DNA from: Symbiodinium natans
Lineage: Eukaryota > Sar > Dinophyceae > Suessiales > Symbiodiniaceae
Length of the DNA stretch: 64,000 nucleotides
Assembly: GCA_905221605.1 (NCBI GenBank)
Contig: CAJNDS010002502.1
Location: 1-64,000, forward strand
Direction of reading: 5' to 3'
Shown: piece by piece, positions 16,723 to 25,020 of the stretch
Numbering within the stretch: position 1 is the stretch's first letter
Layout: each line of letters starts with the position of its first letter
The notes under the pieces: model-generated
What the model saw: the letters and a program-made list of their open reading frames with translations, nothing else
What the model was told of the DNA's origin: nothing
Databases searched by the model: none
Made by a program: the position numbers and the translations under genes

Positions 16723-16905
16723 AAAACACACTTAACGAAATAGCAACTTAATATATTAACATAAAACTACTAAGCAAATAATATTAAAACATTAATATTA
16801 TTTGTTATTTGTATCTTTTCATACCCCTAAATCTTCAGTACCCTACTTTTCGTATTTTGTTTTTTGATTGTTTTCTTGTTTTATAAAACTTTTGAGCCGG
16901 ACAAA
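16723..16905. other. Right terminal region of the element
   Basis: Non-coding AT-rich DNA after the integrase. It includes a 12-bp-arm hairpin at 16775-16804 and T-rich sequence (tttttgattgttttcttg). AT-richness ends around 16,890. The terminal inverted repeat, if present, should begin here, but its partner is outside the window. Confidence 0.5.
16775..16804. terminator. Hairpin after the integrase gene
   Basis: Arms caaataatatta (16775-16786) and taatattatttg (16793-16804) pair perfectly around a 6-base loop, about 50 bp past the integrase stop. Confidence 0.5.
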
Positions 16906-16936
16906 ACCCTAAAAGCCCCAACTGAACACGAAAGCC

Positions 16937-16955
16937 TTCGCGTAGCATACGCGAA
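16937..16955. repeat. Short palindrome at the host side of the junction
   Basis: ttcgcgta-gca-tacgcgaa: 8-bp perfect arms with a 3-base centre. It is GC-richer than the element and lies between the element edge and the first heptamers. It may be a target-site feature or chance. Confidence 0.35.
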
Positions 16956-16980
16956 CCCTAAGAGTAAACCCTAAACCCTA

Positions 16981-17061
16981 TCAACGAACCTTCCTGAAAT
17001 TGTTGTAGCCAGTGATGTTGATGAAGTCGTGCGCCTGGCGGAGTGGTAAGTCGCGGTTATA
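16981..17061 (-). CDS. Candidate terminal exon of a host gene
   Basis: Minus-strand frame of 26 residues and a TGA stop, starting YNRDLPLRQAHDFINITGYN. It follows a good acceptor (ctccggcag) preceded by CCCTAAACCCTAA, so the intron upstream ends in telomere-like sequence. It lies only about 80 bp from the viral element, which therefore sits just downstream of this gene. An open stretch at 17098-17219 may be an earlier exon, but its phase does not fit without another exon between them. Product unknown. Confidence 0.45.
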   Translation of the reverse strand, partial: YNRDLPLRQAHDFINITGYNNFRKVR

Positions 17062-17616
17062 CTGCCGGAGTTAGGGTTTAGGGGTTGCAAAGTCAACAGG
17101 CACTCTTCGGACCTCTGATTTTTGCACTGTCCGCTGGCTCGTTCTGCATGTGCTGGTCTCTGACACTTCGCCCTGTACGACGCGAAAAGGGCGCACCCGT
17201 GATTTTGAAGAAATTCCATTCTGTAATTCTGATTTTTGAAGGTCAGAATCCCAGTTTTGAGGATTAGAATTAGAATCCTAATTTGAGAGTCAGAACCCTA
17301 TTTGAGAGGGTGGTGGACCCTACTTTCGAGGGCGGGCACTTGTATGCTGCGGGGCAATACGGGTGCTTCTGTGCAACTACAGCTCAACTGTGAAACACTT
17401 TGGAATCGGCAGAGATCGTGACAGGGACATCCTGCATTCATGTTTAAAACTATTTGGGAGGCCTGTGAGCACTTCAATCTGGGCCCAGCACGCACTCCGC
17501 CAATGAGTGATACCTCATACATGAGGCATGTGCACCTTGAAGGTGGATTCTGCATACTATATACAAGTGTTGAGCGTGTTGGGCGCAAACAAGAGGGAAT
17601 AACTGCGCAATGTGCT

Positions 17617-18370
17617 TCAGATAGGTTGTCGCATCATTGCGACATGTGCCTTTGTCAAGTCCAAGCGCTCCACAGCGTAGCCATTCTGCTTGGCATAAAA
17701 CTCACCCACGTCGTGGAACAATTGCGCATAGTCTGGCCAGCCCGTGTGTCCAGACAAGTCCACAATGACCAGACCTCCTAGTGGCTGATGGAGGCCAGAA
17801 CTCGCAGCACCATACAGCAGCATCTCGGGTATTGTTGGGAACTGCTGTAGTGTCTGAAGCTTCTTATGACGCAAGAAGGCTTGCCACCGGGAAGGATTTG
17901 AAACTAGATAGGCATTCACCCTGCTCATGATGGGCCTACCCGACGAGTTCCAGAGCTTCGCGGCTCGCTGCAAGTTCTGGCTGCGTGCGTATGTGGCAAA
18001 GTCCTGGAAGACCAGTTCAAGCCAGAATCGAGAGCTCACGTTGATATACTTGAGCTTTGTAATGTCGATCTCCATCTGCATCTTATTTTTGACTGCGTCT
18101 ATTTCAACTTTAAGCTGAAATTTAGCCTCCGCCTCCTTCAACGCCATCGCCTTTTCCATCTCCTTTTCCATCTCCTTCAACGCCACAGCCTTTTCCATGT
18201 CCGCCTCCTTCAACGCCACAGCCTTTTCCATCTCCATCTCCGCCTCCTTCAACGCCACAGCCACCCTTGTTGCAGCATCCCTGTGCTCAACAAGGCGTTT
18301 CGATTTTTGATGAGCCGTCCCGTCTTGAGCACCTTGCGACGCCTTGACATGGGCGCCATGGCAGCACGAC
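17617..18370 (-). CDS. Coiled-coil repeat protein, C-terminal exon
   Basis: An open frame of about 250 residues ending in a TAG at 17617. Near the N-terminus are repeats of VALKEAEMEMEKA / ALKEADMEKA / ALKEMEKEMEKA, an amphipathic helix array encoded by a 30- to 36-bp tandem DNA repeat (about 18140-18260). The rest reads as globular protein (RFWLELVFQDFATYARSQNL; NAYLVSNPSRWQAFLRHKKL; GGLVIVDLSGHTGWPDYAQL). The frame continues upstream into a CA microsatellite at 18417-18434, so the true start or a splice acceptor lies near 18,370-18,400. GC-rich codons contrast with the viral genes. Family not recognised. Confidence 0.5.
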
Positions 18371-18465
18371 TGGCAATGGTGGGTAATGAAGCGTGGAACT
18401 CTCAGAATGCAGTATAGACACACACACACACACGATCCTCTTGCAGGCATCAAAATGAACTGCAA

Positions 18466-19440
18466 ATGTCTCGCATTGTGAAAAATGTGCTACGGGGTTG
18501 AACGCATGCAACTCGCCGGGCGCACCTACTTGGGCCTACCCTGATTAAGTTGCGCGGAACACCTGCAGAGGACTGGTGATTTACATAAACGCGCAGGGCT
18601 GACCTTCGCATCTCGATGCTCTTGTCGTAGTCGGCCAGCACAGAAAACCAAACACATCGATGAATCCACTCCCTGACCCATAAAGTATTTGGGTATATAT
18701 CGGGCTAAGATTCGGCTTCGCTGGTGGACTAAAGCATCAAGGGTAGCGGGTGGAGCATCAGGGTTGTGAGCTGGAGCGTCAGGCGTAGTGGGTTTGATCT
18801 CGTCAACGGTGGAGTGCCACCAAGAAGTGGCTAACCGAAGCCACCCCCAACGCCCCATACTATGCCCCATAAATTGAATAAACCTAACCTTGCCCAGTTT
18901 AGGATGTTACATCACCTGATAAATAGGATGAGATAGAGTATTTTAAGGATAATGAGCTAGTTATGATTATATGGCCACGGTGATGTAATAACCCAAACTG
19001 GCGACCCATTACCTTGTCCATTTTGGATAATTGCACCTTATTTTCTATATGGTAAAGTGTTTTAGGATATTATGGCTATGATCTGGGCCACGGTGGTGCA
19101 ATTACCCAAACTGGGCAAGGCCTTCCCTGACTGATATACCCTCAACATGCTCCATCCTTCTTCTAGGAAACCCCCAAAGAGGGGGTTTAGGGCTTAGAGT
19201 CTAGGCTACACCCTTAGCCCGTATAGCCCTCGAAGGGAGGTCGCCACTCCCGTAAAACCCTAAACCCCAAAGGTTGTGCAGCCCTAGACCCTAAACCCTA
19301 AACCCTCAACCCCAAAGGTTGTGCAGTAACCTTAGAATAATGGGCGCCTTTTGGGTGTGAATGCGTGTCCAGATGTTATGATAGGGGTGTAGGGTGTCAT
19401 CCCCTCCCCATTTCAACCCCCCCCCCCACCCCAATACCTC
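18466..19440. other. Host intergenic or intronic DNA
   Basis: No confident gene. A pair of related AT-rich segments around 18885-18990 and 19010-19115 (taatgagctagttatgattatatggccacggtgatg / ggctatgatctgggccacggtggtgcaa) form an imperfect inverted and direct repeat ending in 'cccaaactgggc'. Heptamers begin at about 19,180. Confidence 0.4.
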
Positions 19441-19559
19441 CCCCAGATACCATAATATAACGACAATGTTGTAGGGCTTAGGGTATAGGGTTTAGGGCGT
19501 TGAGGTTTTGAGGGTTTTGAGGGTTTAGCCTTTAGGGGTTAGGAAGAGTACCACTGCAC

Positions 19560-19718
19560 ATCCGATTTTAAAAAGGCGACCTAAGCCCCGAGGCGGCGTG
19601 CGCGCCTTTGCGCGCGGAACGGTCTCCGCCACAGGTGCTGTGCTGGGCGGCGCGGAGGCCGCAGTCGGGAGGGGCGGCGAGAAGGCTGATGACGAACTGC
19701 CCGGCAACGAGGGCGTTA
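19560..19718 (+). CDS. Exon-like island, strand uncertain
   Basis: GC-rich island between heptamer arrays. The plus strand reads RGGVRAFARGTVSATGAVLG then GGAEAAVGRGGEKADDELPG without a stop; the minus strand is open too (a Ser/Pro/Ala-rich frame). Codon third positions favour neither clearly. Probably a coding exon. Confidence 0.3.
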
Positions 19719-20121
19719 AAGCCCTAAACCCTAAACTCTAAACTCTAAACCCTAAACCCTAAACAGGGAGTCAGAGGAGGACACCTCCAGGGAAAATCCG
19801 AAGAACGCATCGGAATATGATAAGAATCAAAGTAGCCCCTGAACTCATTCTTACAAGGGTCCAGTAAGACGCACACTCTTACACAAAAACCCTCAAGCTG
19901 AACTCTGCAATCCCAGCCCATGGAAGCACGTGCCAAGCCAATGGGCTTTACTGACCCTTTTTGAAGATCCTTAAGGCAGTACAAGGGGCATAGTAGGGGC
20001 ATACCAAGGGGAACCTTTCGGGGTACAAACTTAGGGGACGAGTCTTAAGCCCGTGATGGCATCAAGGGATTAAGACTCGCACCCCTAAGGTCGTACTAAA
20101 GGTTCCCTTAATCTACTGTGT

Positions 20122-20214
20122 GATGTTCCCCCTATACTAACAGTCCTTAATCGGGATGATAATGGGGGGTACTATGATCCCTCTTCAGGACTGCTAGTAT
20201 AAGGGGGAACATCC
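20122..20214. repeat. MITE-like hairpin, family 1, copy a
   Basis: About 93 bp. Ends gatgttccccctatactaac and gctagtataagggggaacatc are near-perfect inverted complements; a second internal pair is cagtcctta/aggactg. Three more copies are at 22329, 24122 and 48218. Confidence 0.7.
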
Positions 20215-20427
20215 CCAAAAGCAACTCCTTGTATGGCCCTCCACCGGAGGGGTTTATGATCTGGTATACCTTCGAAATGCAGTCGTTTGCTTCTGTTGAG
20301 GGTGCGCATTGAGAGAGCTGAGCACGTGGCTCATTAGTGCTCATGTCTTCAACAAAACCCTAAGCCCTAAACCGTACTCAGACTAAACTCGAGGGGCAAG
20401 CTTGACTCCCGACGCTCTTTTGCTTGG

Positions 20428-20513
20428 TTTAGGGTTTAGGGTTTAGGGTTTTGGGGTTTAGGGTTTAGGGTTTAGGGTTTAGGGTTTAGGGTTTAGGGTT
20501 TAGGGTTTAGGGT
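20428..20513 (+). repeat. TTTAGGG array
   Basis: About twelve nearly perfect heptamers reading TTTAGGG on the plus strand. An AT-and-hairpin segment follows on the right, then CCCTAAA copies from 20,750. Confidence 0.9.
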
Positions 20514-20574
20514 GTAGTAGTATCCATCCGTTGCTATCCATTGTCCCCTCAGCACAGATCAGTATCTTCTTCAG

Positions 20575-20678
20575 TGGGTAGTTCTCTAAATATGGGGGGG
20601 GGGTCCCTGTGTAGGTCCTATATCGAACAGTACCCTTCGAAGGACCCCAAAAGGGAACCTAATTTAGAGAATTACCCC
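20575..20678. repeat. Hairpin repeat, family 2, copy a
   Basis: Ends gtgggtagttctctaaat and atttagagaattacccc pair with few mismatches; the centre has gaccccaaaagggaacc. A G-run interrupts one arm. A relative is at 32926-33009. Confidence 0.6.
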
Positions 20679-20829
20679 AGTGTCGTTTTCCTTTTGTCAG
20701 CCTTACCGTCGGCATCTTCCAGATTCATCCTAAACCCCAAACCTCATACCCTAAACCCTGAACCCTAAACCCTAAACCCTAAACCCTAAACCTCAAGCCC
20801 TAAACCCTAAACACTAAGCCCTAAACCCC

Positions 20830-20876
20830 AGTTGGATCTTCCTTTGCCTGCCGGTTGCAGAGCCCTCGTCGGCCAT
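20830..20876 (-). CDS. Candidate first exon (MADEGSATGRQ...)
   Basis: ATG at 20876 in a good context (cggccATGG) starts MADEGSATGRQRKIQLG and reaches a GG|GTTTAGG donor made by a heptamer. CCCTAAA lies on its left and TTTAGGG on its right. Short, so only suggestive. Confidence 0.28.
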
Positions 20877-21934
20877 GGCCGCTGCTAGGGCCTATCGGTG
20901 TGGAATCAGGGCCCAAATTTCAGTAAAGCTTAGAGTTTAGTGTTTAGGTTTGGGCAAGGGTTGAGGGTTTAGGGTTTCGGGTTTAGGGTTTAGGGTTGAG
21001 GTTTCAGGCTTTAGGGAATCAGGGCCAAATTGCACTAAAGTTTGGGGTTTAGGGTTTAGGGCCAGGGTTTAAAGTTTAGGGTTTAGGGTTTAGAGTTTAG
21101 GGTTCAGGGTTTGTAGCGTTTATAGAGTTTAGGGATTCAGGGATTCAGGATTTTGGGTTTAGGGCAACTGCCCTTAGAGGACGTGCACGGGTGTTGGGGG
21201 GCCTCTGCGACTCTGGCAAACGCCGTTCCTTAGGGTTCAGGTTTAGGCTTCAGGGCTCAGGGCTTAGGGTTTAGGGTTTAGGGTTTAGGGTTTAGGGTTT
21301 AGGGTTTAGGGTTTAGGATTCAGGGTTTAGGCAGCAGAGGCCCGTAGCCTAGACCGGACCCCAGACGTTGAAAGAGGTGTACCTGGGTTGTGTTCACATG
21401 GAGTTGCCCAAGGCTTGTCGCAGAGACTGCAAAGGCCAAAAGGCACCCTGAAGCTAAACCCTAAACCCTAAACCCTAAACCCTAAACCCTAAACCCTAAA
21501 CCCTAAACCCTAAACCCTAAACCCCCACTGGGATACCGAAGGCATATCCGGCTGGCAAGGTTCGTAGCTCAGGAAATTCTAGCAGACCCAGAGGCCAAGA
21601 ACATGCACCCACAAAACACTTGTGTGACCCAAAAGCTCCCTAAGTCCTGAAGAATTCTAGGGTTTAGGGTTTAGGGTTTAGCGTTTAGGGTTTAGGGCTC
21701 AGGATTTCGGGTTTAGGGCCCTAAACCCTACCTAAGTCATAACCTCAAATCCTAAAGAGCTTTCCGACCTTAAGACCTGTCGCCCCATGCCAAGCCATGC
21801 ATGCCCAACACATTCTCAACACCCTGCGCGCGCCTTTAACTTACTGGTCCCTTGGTAGAGAGTGGTGGAAATCAGCTACCCTATATGCCACGGATGATTG
21901 CTCTTCTTATCTTTGGGACAAACCCCCGACCCCA

Positions 21935-22080
21935 CCCTAAACCCTAAACCCTAAACCCTAAACCCTGAACCCTGAACCCTGAACCCTGAACCCTAAACCC
22001 TAAACCCTAAACCCTAAACCCTAAACCCTAAACCCTAAACCCTAAACCCTAAACCCTAAACCCTAAACCCTAAACCCTAG
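21935..22080 (-). repeat. CCCTAAA array
   Basis: About twenty heptamers in CCCTAAA orientation, including four consecutive CCCTGAA variants at 21,962-21,990. It immediately precedes the exon-like island at 22,090. Confidence 0.9.
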
Positions 22081-22089
22081 ACCCCACCC

Positions 22090-22173
22090 CTGAGACGAAA
22101 ACTCCTCTGTGGACGCTCGCACCTGCGCAGCATCGCCCAGATCTGCCCACCTCTTGGCCCAGGCCGCTTTGGC
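22090..22173 (-). CDS. Candidate internal exon
   Basis: Reads AKAAWAKRWADLGDAAQVRA then STEEFSSQ on the minus strand. The acceptor is ctctgccag|G. The downstream edge is a GGGTGGGGT stretch leading into heptamers. Both intron borders are telomere-like. The product is helical and Ala-rich. Confidence 0.45.
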
Positions 22174-22328
22174 CTGGCAGAGGCCGGGTTTAGGGTTTAG
22201 GGTTTAGGGTTTAGGGTTTAGGGTTTAATGCTTAGGGTTCAGGGATCAGGGTTGGGGCCTTTGCTGGCGTAAGGTGTCCGAAAACTTCGCAGTCGGCTGT
22301 GCACGACCGCGGCTTGAAACACACCGGT

Positions 22329-22422
22329 TGGGATGTTCCCCCTCTATACTAACAGTCCTTAGATAGGATTAGAATGTGGTATAATCCCCATACGTACCGT
22401 TAGTATAAGGGAAAACATCCCA
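22329..22422. repeat. MITE-like hairpin, family 1, copy b
   Basis: Ends tgggatgttccccc and gggaaaacatccca are inverted complements, with ctatactaacagtcc near the left. About 94 bp. Confidence 0.7.
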
Positions 22423-22549
22423 ACACACCAGAGCTACCCGCCCGCGACGGTAGACACACCCTCCCGAAAAGATAGAGAAGAACAAAATGTTGTTGTTTTT
22501 TTTCCTTTCACCCTAAACTGTAAACCCAGAAATCCCTAAACCCTAGCTA

Positions 22550-23140
22550 GACCCAAGAGTAACCTAGGAATCACGAGGGTGCACCTTTTGGCTTGAGGGG
22601 GCTTATAAGGGACGCCTCCACCGTTAAACAAGGAATCAGGGCCTACTCCGAATCCGTCGCAAGTCATCCCCCACAAGCCAGGTTCAGGTTTTATGGGGTG
22701 TTAGGGTTAGTTTAGGGTTTAGCGTTTAGCGTTTAGCGTTTAGCGTTTAGCGATTAGCGTTTAGCTGTTAGGGTTTAGGGTTTAGGGTTTAGGGGTTAGG
22801 GCTAAGGATATAGGGGTTGAGGGCTCACAAAGGGCTTAGGACGTCGGGTGCAAAGGGAAGGTGGAGAATCGCCACCTAATCCAGGAACCCTCTAAGCCGA
22901 ACTATCCAAAGTCTACAACTGTAAGGATTTTCTTGGTAGCCCCAGCAACCATCTTACAATAAAGGGTTTAGGGTTTAGGGTCTAAGGGAAGCTTGCACGA
23001 AGAAAAGGGTTAAGGGCACCACTGGGCTACGTACCCTTTTCAGGATCCTTGAGGAAGTATAAGGGCCATACTCGGAGTTTCTTCGGGGGAAGCCTCTAGG
23101 GGTACAACCGTCGCGGTACTGGTCTTCACCCCTCGAAAAC
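22550..23140. other. Non-coding host DNA with hairpin-like repeats
   Basis: Apart from the heptamers at 22,700-22,800, this holds a decayed palindromic segment at about 23,000-23,110 (accactgggctacgtaccc ... ggggtacaac) related to the family with 'gggctac' ends. No exon could be supported. Confidence 0.35.
22700..22800 (+). repeat. Heptamer array with homogenised TTTAGCG block
   Basis: Between about 22,716 and 22,765 seven units read TTTAGCG (one gattagcg) before the array returns to TTTAGGG, so a single-base variant has spread locally. Confidence 0.8.
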
Positions 23141-23176
23141 CCCTAAACCCTAAACCCTGAACCCTAAACCCCAAAC

Positions 23177-23278
23177 TCTAAACCCTAAACCCTAAACCCT
23201 AAACCCTAAACCCTAAACCCTAAACCCTAAACCCTAAACCCTAAACCCTAAACCCTAAACCCTAAACCCTAAACCCTA
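23177..23278 (-). repeat. CCCTAAA array
   Basis: About fourteen perfect CCCTAAA units directly left of an exon-like island. Confidence 0.9.
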
Positions 23279-23282
23279 CACC

Positions 23283-23339
23283 CAGATCAGGACCTCCGCA
23301 GCGGTGGGCCCGGGAGCCTCACAGATTCGGGACTTCAGG
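23283..23339 (-). CDS. Candidate internal exon
   Basis: Minus-strand frame reads LKSRICEAPGPTAAEVLIW and ends at G|GTGTAGGG, a donor formed by a variant heptamer. The acceptor is probably tgcgaag. The plus strand is also open, so the strand is not certain. Confidence 0.35.
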
Positions 23340-23899
23340 CTTCGCAGGGGTGAGGGCTTAGGGTTGAGGGTGTAGAGTTTAAGGTTTAGGGTTTAGGGTT
23401 TAGGGTTTAGGGTTTAGGGTGTTGGGTTTAAGGTTTAGGGTGTAGGGTTTAGGGTTGAGGGTTTAAGGTTTAGGGTTTCGGGTAGGGTTTCGCCCCAAAA
23501 CCCTACAGGCAAGAAACACCCGAACCTACAAAACAGTGAAATGCCTGAACCCTACAACCCTTTCAACACGATACGGCCTTGAGCCGAAAACAAAACATCT
23601 TAAACCCTATAAACCCCGAACCCTAAACCCTCCAAAGCCCGAATCCTATAAACCCTAGCCCTAAACCCTAAACCCTAAACCCTAAACCCTAAACCCTAGA
23701 CCCTAAACCCTAAACCCTAAACCCTAAACCGGGTGCTACGCCTGGGGCACTTCGACAGACGAGGCGGCTGAGAAACGGAAGTGTTGCATGTGTTTAGGGT
23801 TCAGGGTCTAGGGTTTAGGGTTTAGGGTGTAGGGTTTAGGGTCTAGGGTTGAGGGTTTAGGGTTTAGGGTTGAAGGTTTAGGGCTTCTAGGTTAGGGCT

Positions 23900-24885
23900 T
23901 AATAAGAAGGTTACGACTTTTCTCTTGGGATAGCATGGATGGAGTCCTCCGGCATCTGGTGATCTTGGCCAACTTGTGCTGGCTTCTTGGGGCCTTAACG
24001 CGAAAGTCTGAAAGCCTCAGGTGTTCTCAAGTCTCAGAGCGGGCCTACAGAAGCCCTTCGTAACCATGTCGCTTACGGCCCAAGCAACAGGTGCAGTCTG
24101 AGGCGTGGTGAATTCTGACCTTGGGATGTTCCCCCTTGTACTAACAGTCCCTCATAGGAATTCTAGTACCCCCTCTTATAATCCCTACTAAGGACTGCTA
24201 GTAGAAGGGGGCACTTCCCAAAACTCATCTGGGTCACGAAGCCCTTTGTCGCAGTTTGCATTGCGGATGTCTTGCGGTGGTACGCGTTTTCGCGACATGC
24301 CCACGGCCAGTGTCATCCATGCAGAAGAGAGAACTGCAGCGCAACAGCACACATCAAGCTCAGAGAATGAAGAACAACACGGTTCGTCTGCCGTAGGCAA
24401 TGTCGAAACCTTTCCCTGCGTAATCAAGTGCCTCTCCAAGTGTTGCCATCTTGCGCGTCTTGGAAACAAAGATGCGGGCAAGTGCACACTCCTTTTCGGT
24501 AACTACCACATAAGCTACAGGGCTGGCTCGTCACGAATATTCGTGCATGCGAACTTGGTATAAGATGCCTTGTCAGACACTCATACCTATACAAACTAGA
24601 CCTACACGTGACGTAGGAATAACAAGGGCGCGTTGGTCTAAAGGGCTTATAAGGGAACCTAAACACCCCCCAAAAAAGGGAATAAGGGCCTACTCTGGGT
24701 CCTAGCGGCCCTAAACCCTACCGCCAAAACCCTAAAAAATGGGGGAACAAGGGCCTACTCTGGGTCCTAGCAAACATATGAAACATACACAGCAAAAATG
24801 CACATACACTTACACACGCAGACCCTACCCCCGAAGCAGGGTCCCAGAAGCACAGTGACCGACGCATACCCGGACCTGTCAAACA
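23900..24885. other. Host DNA with one unresolved open stretch
   Basis: Besides the hairpin at 24,122, the interval 24,240-24,560 is open on both strands for about 100 codons. The plus frame reads MSQFALRMSCGGTRFRDMPT and the minus frame starts MHLPASLFPRRARW. Neither shows a known motif or clear splice sites. It may be part of a host gene. The sequence 'gggcctactctgggtcctag' is duplicated at 24,685 and 24,750. Confidence 0.3.
24122..24220. repeat. MITE-like hairpin, family 1, copy c
   Basis: Ends tgggatgttccccc and gggggcacttccca, with inner pair ctaacagtcc / ggactgctag. About 99 bp. Confidence 0.7.
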
Positions 24886-24997
24886 CTTAGTAGCCCACTA
24901 ACCATATTATGATAACGGGAACCCTTTTTTGGGTTGGTTACTTTGTAAGGGAACCCATAACCAACAAAAGGGTAAAGGGTACCAATGGGCTACTAAG
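24886..24997. repeat. Hairpin repeat, family 3, copy a
   Basis: Ends cttagtagccca and tgggctactaag pair perfectly; an inner pair is ctaacc...ggttggtta / taaccaac. A diverged relative is at 32,680-32,787. Confidence 0.6.
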
Positions 24998-25020
24998 AAC
25001 AGCAAGATAGCAGGATGGGT

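Larger units (their letters stand above)
1..16905. mobile_element. Integrated Polinton-like virus (right part)
   Basis: An AT-rich block of about twenty closely packed intronless genes contains the PLV/Maverick hallmark set: packaging ATPase, double jelly-roll-type capsid protein, penton-like protein, polymerase-helicase and rve integrase. The left end lies outside the window because a gene runs off base 1. The right limit is placed where AT-rich sequence gives way to CCCTAAA-bearing GC-richer DNA, around 16,890-16,910. No terminal inverted repeat can be tested with one end only. All major frames are open, so this copy is young, selected, or still able to form virions. An assembly join between a free viral genome and host DNA is the main alternative. 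Confidence 0.85.

Noticed and set aside
1-16905. Virophage identity
   Set aside because: No virophage-type primase/SF3 helicase or cysteine protease is seen, and the polymerase-helicase fusion, fibre and capsid layout fit a Polinton-like virus better. The missing left end leaves some doubt.
17098-17219. ATG-starting exon upstream of the junction exon
   Set aside because: Open and protein-like (MEFLQNHGCALFASYRAKCQ) but its phase does not join the 17,061 acceptor and no good donor was found.
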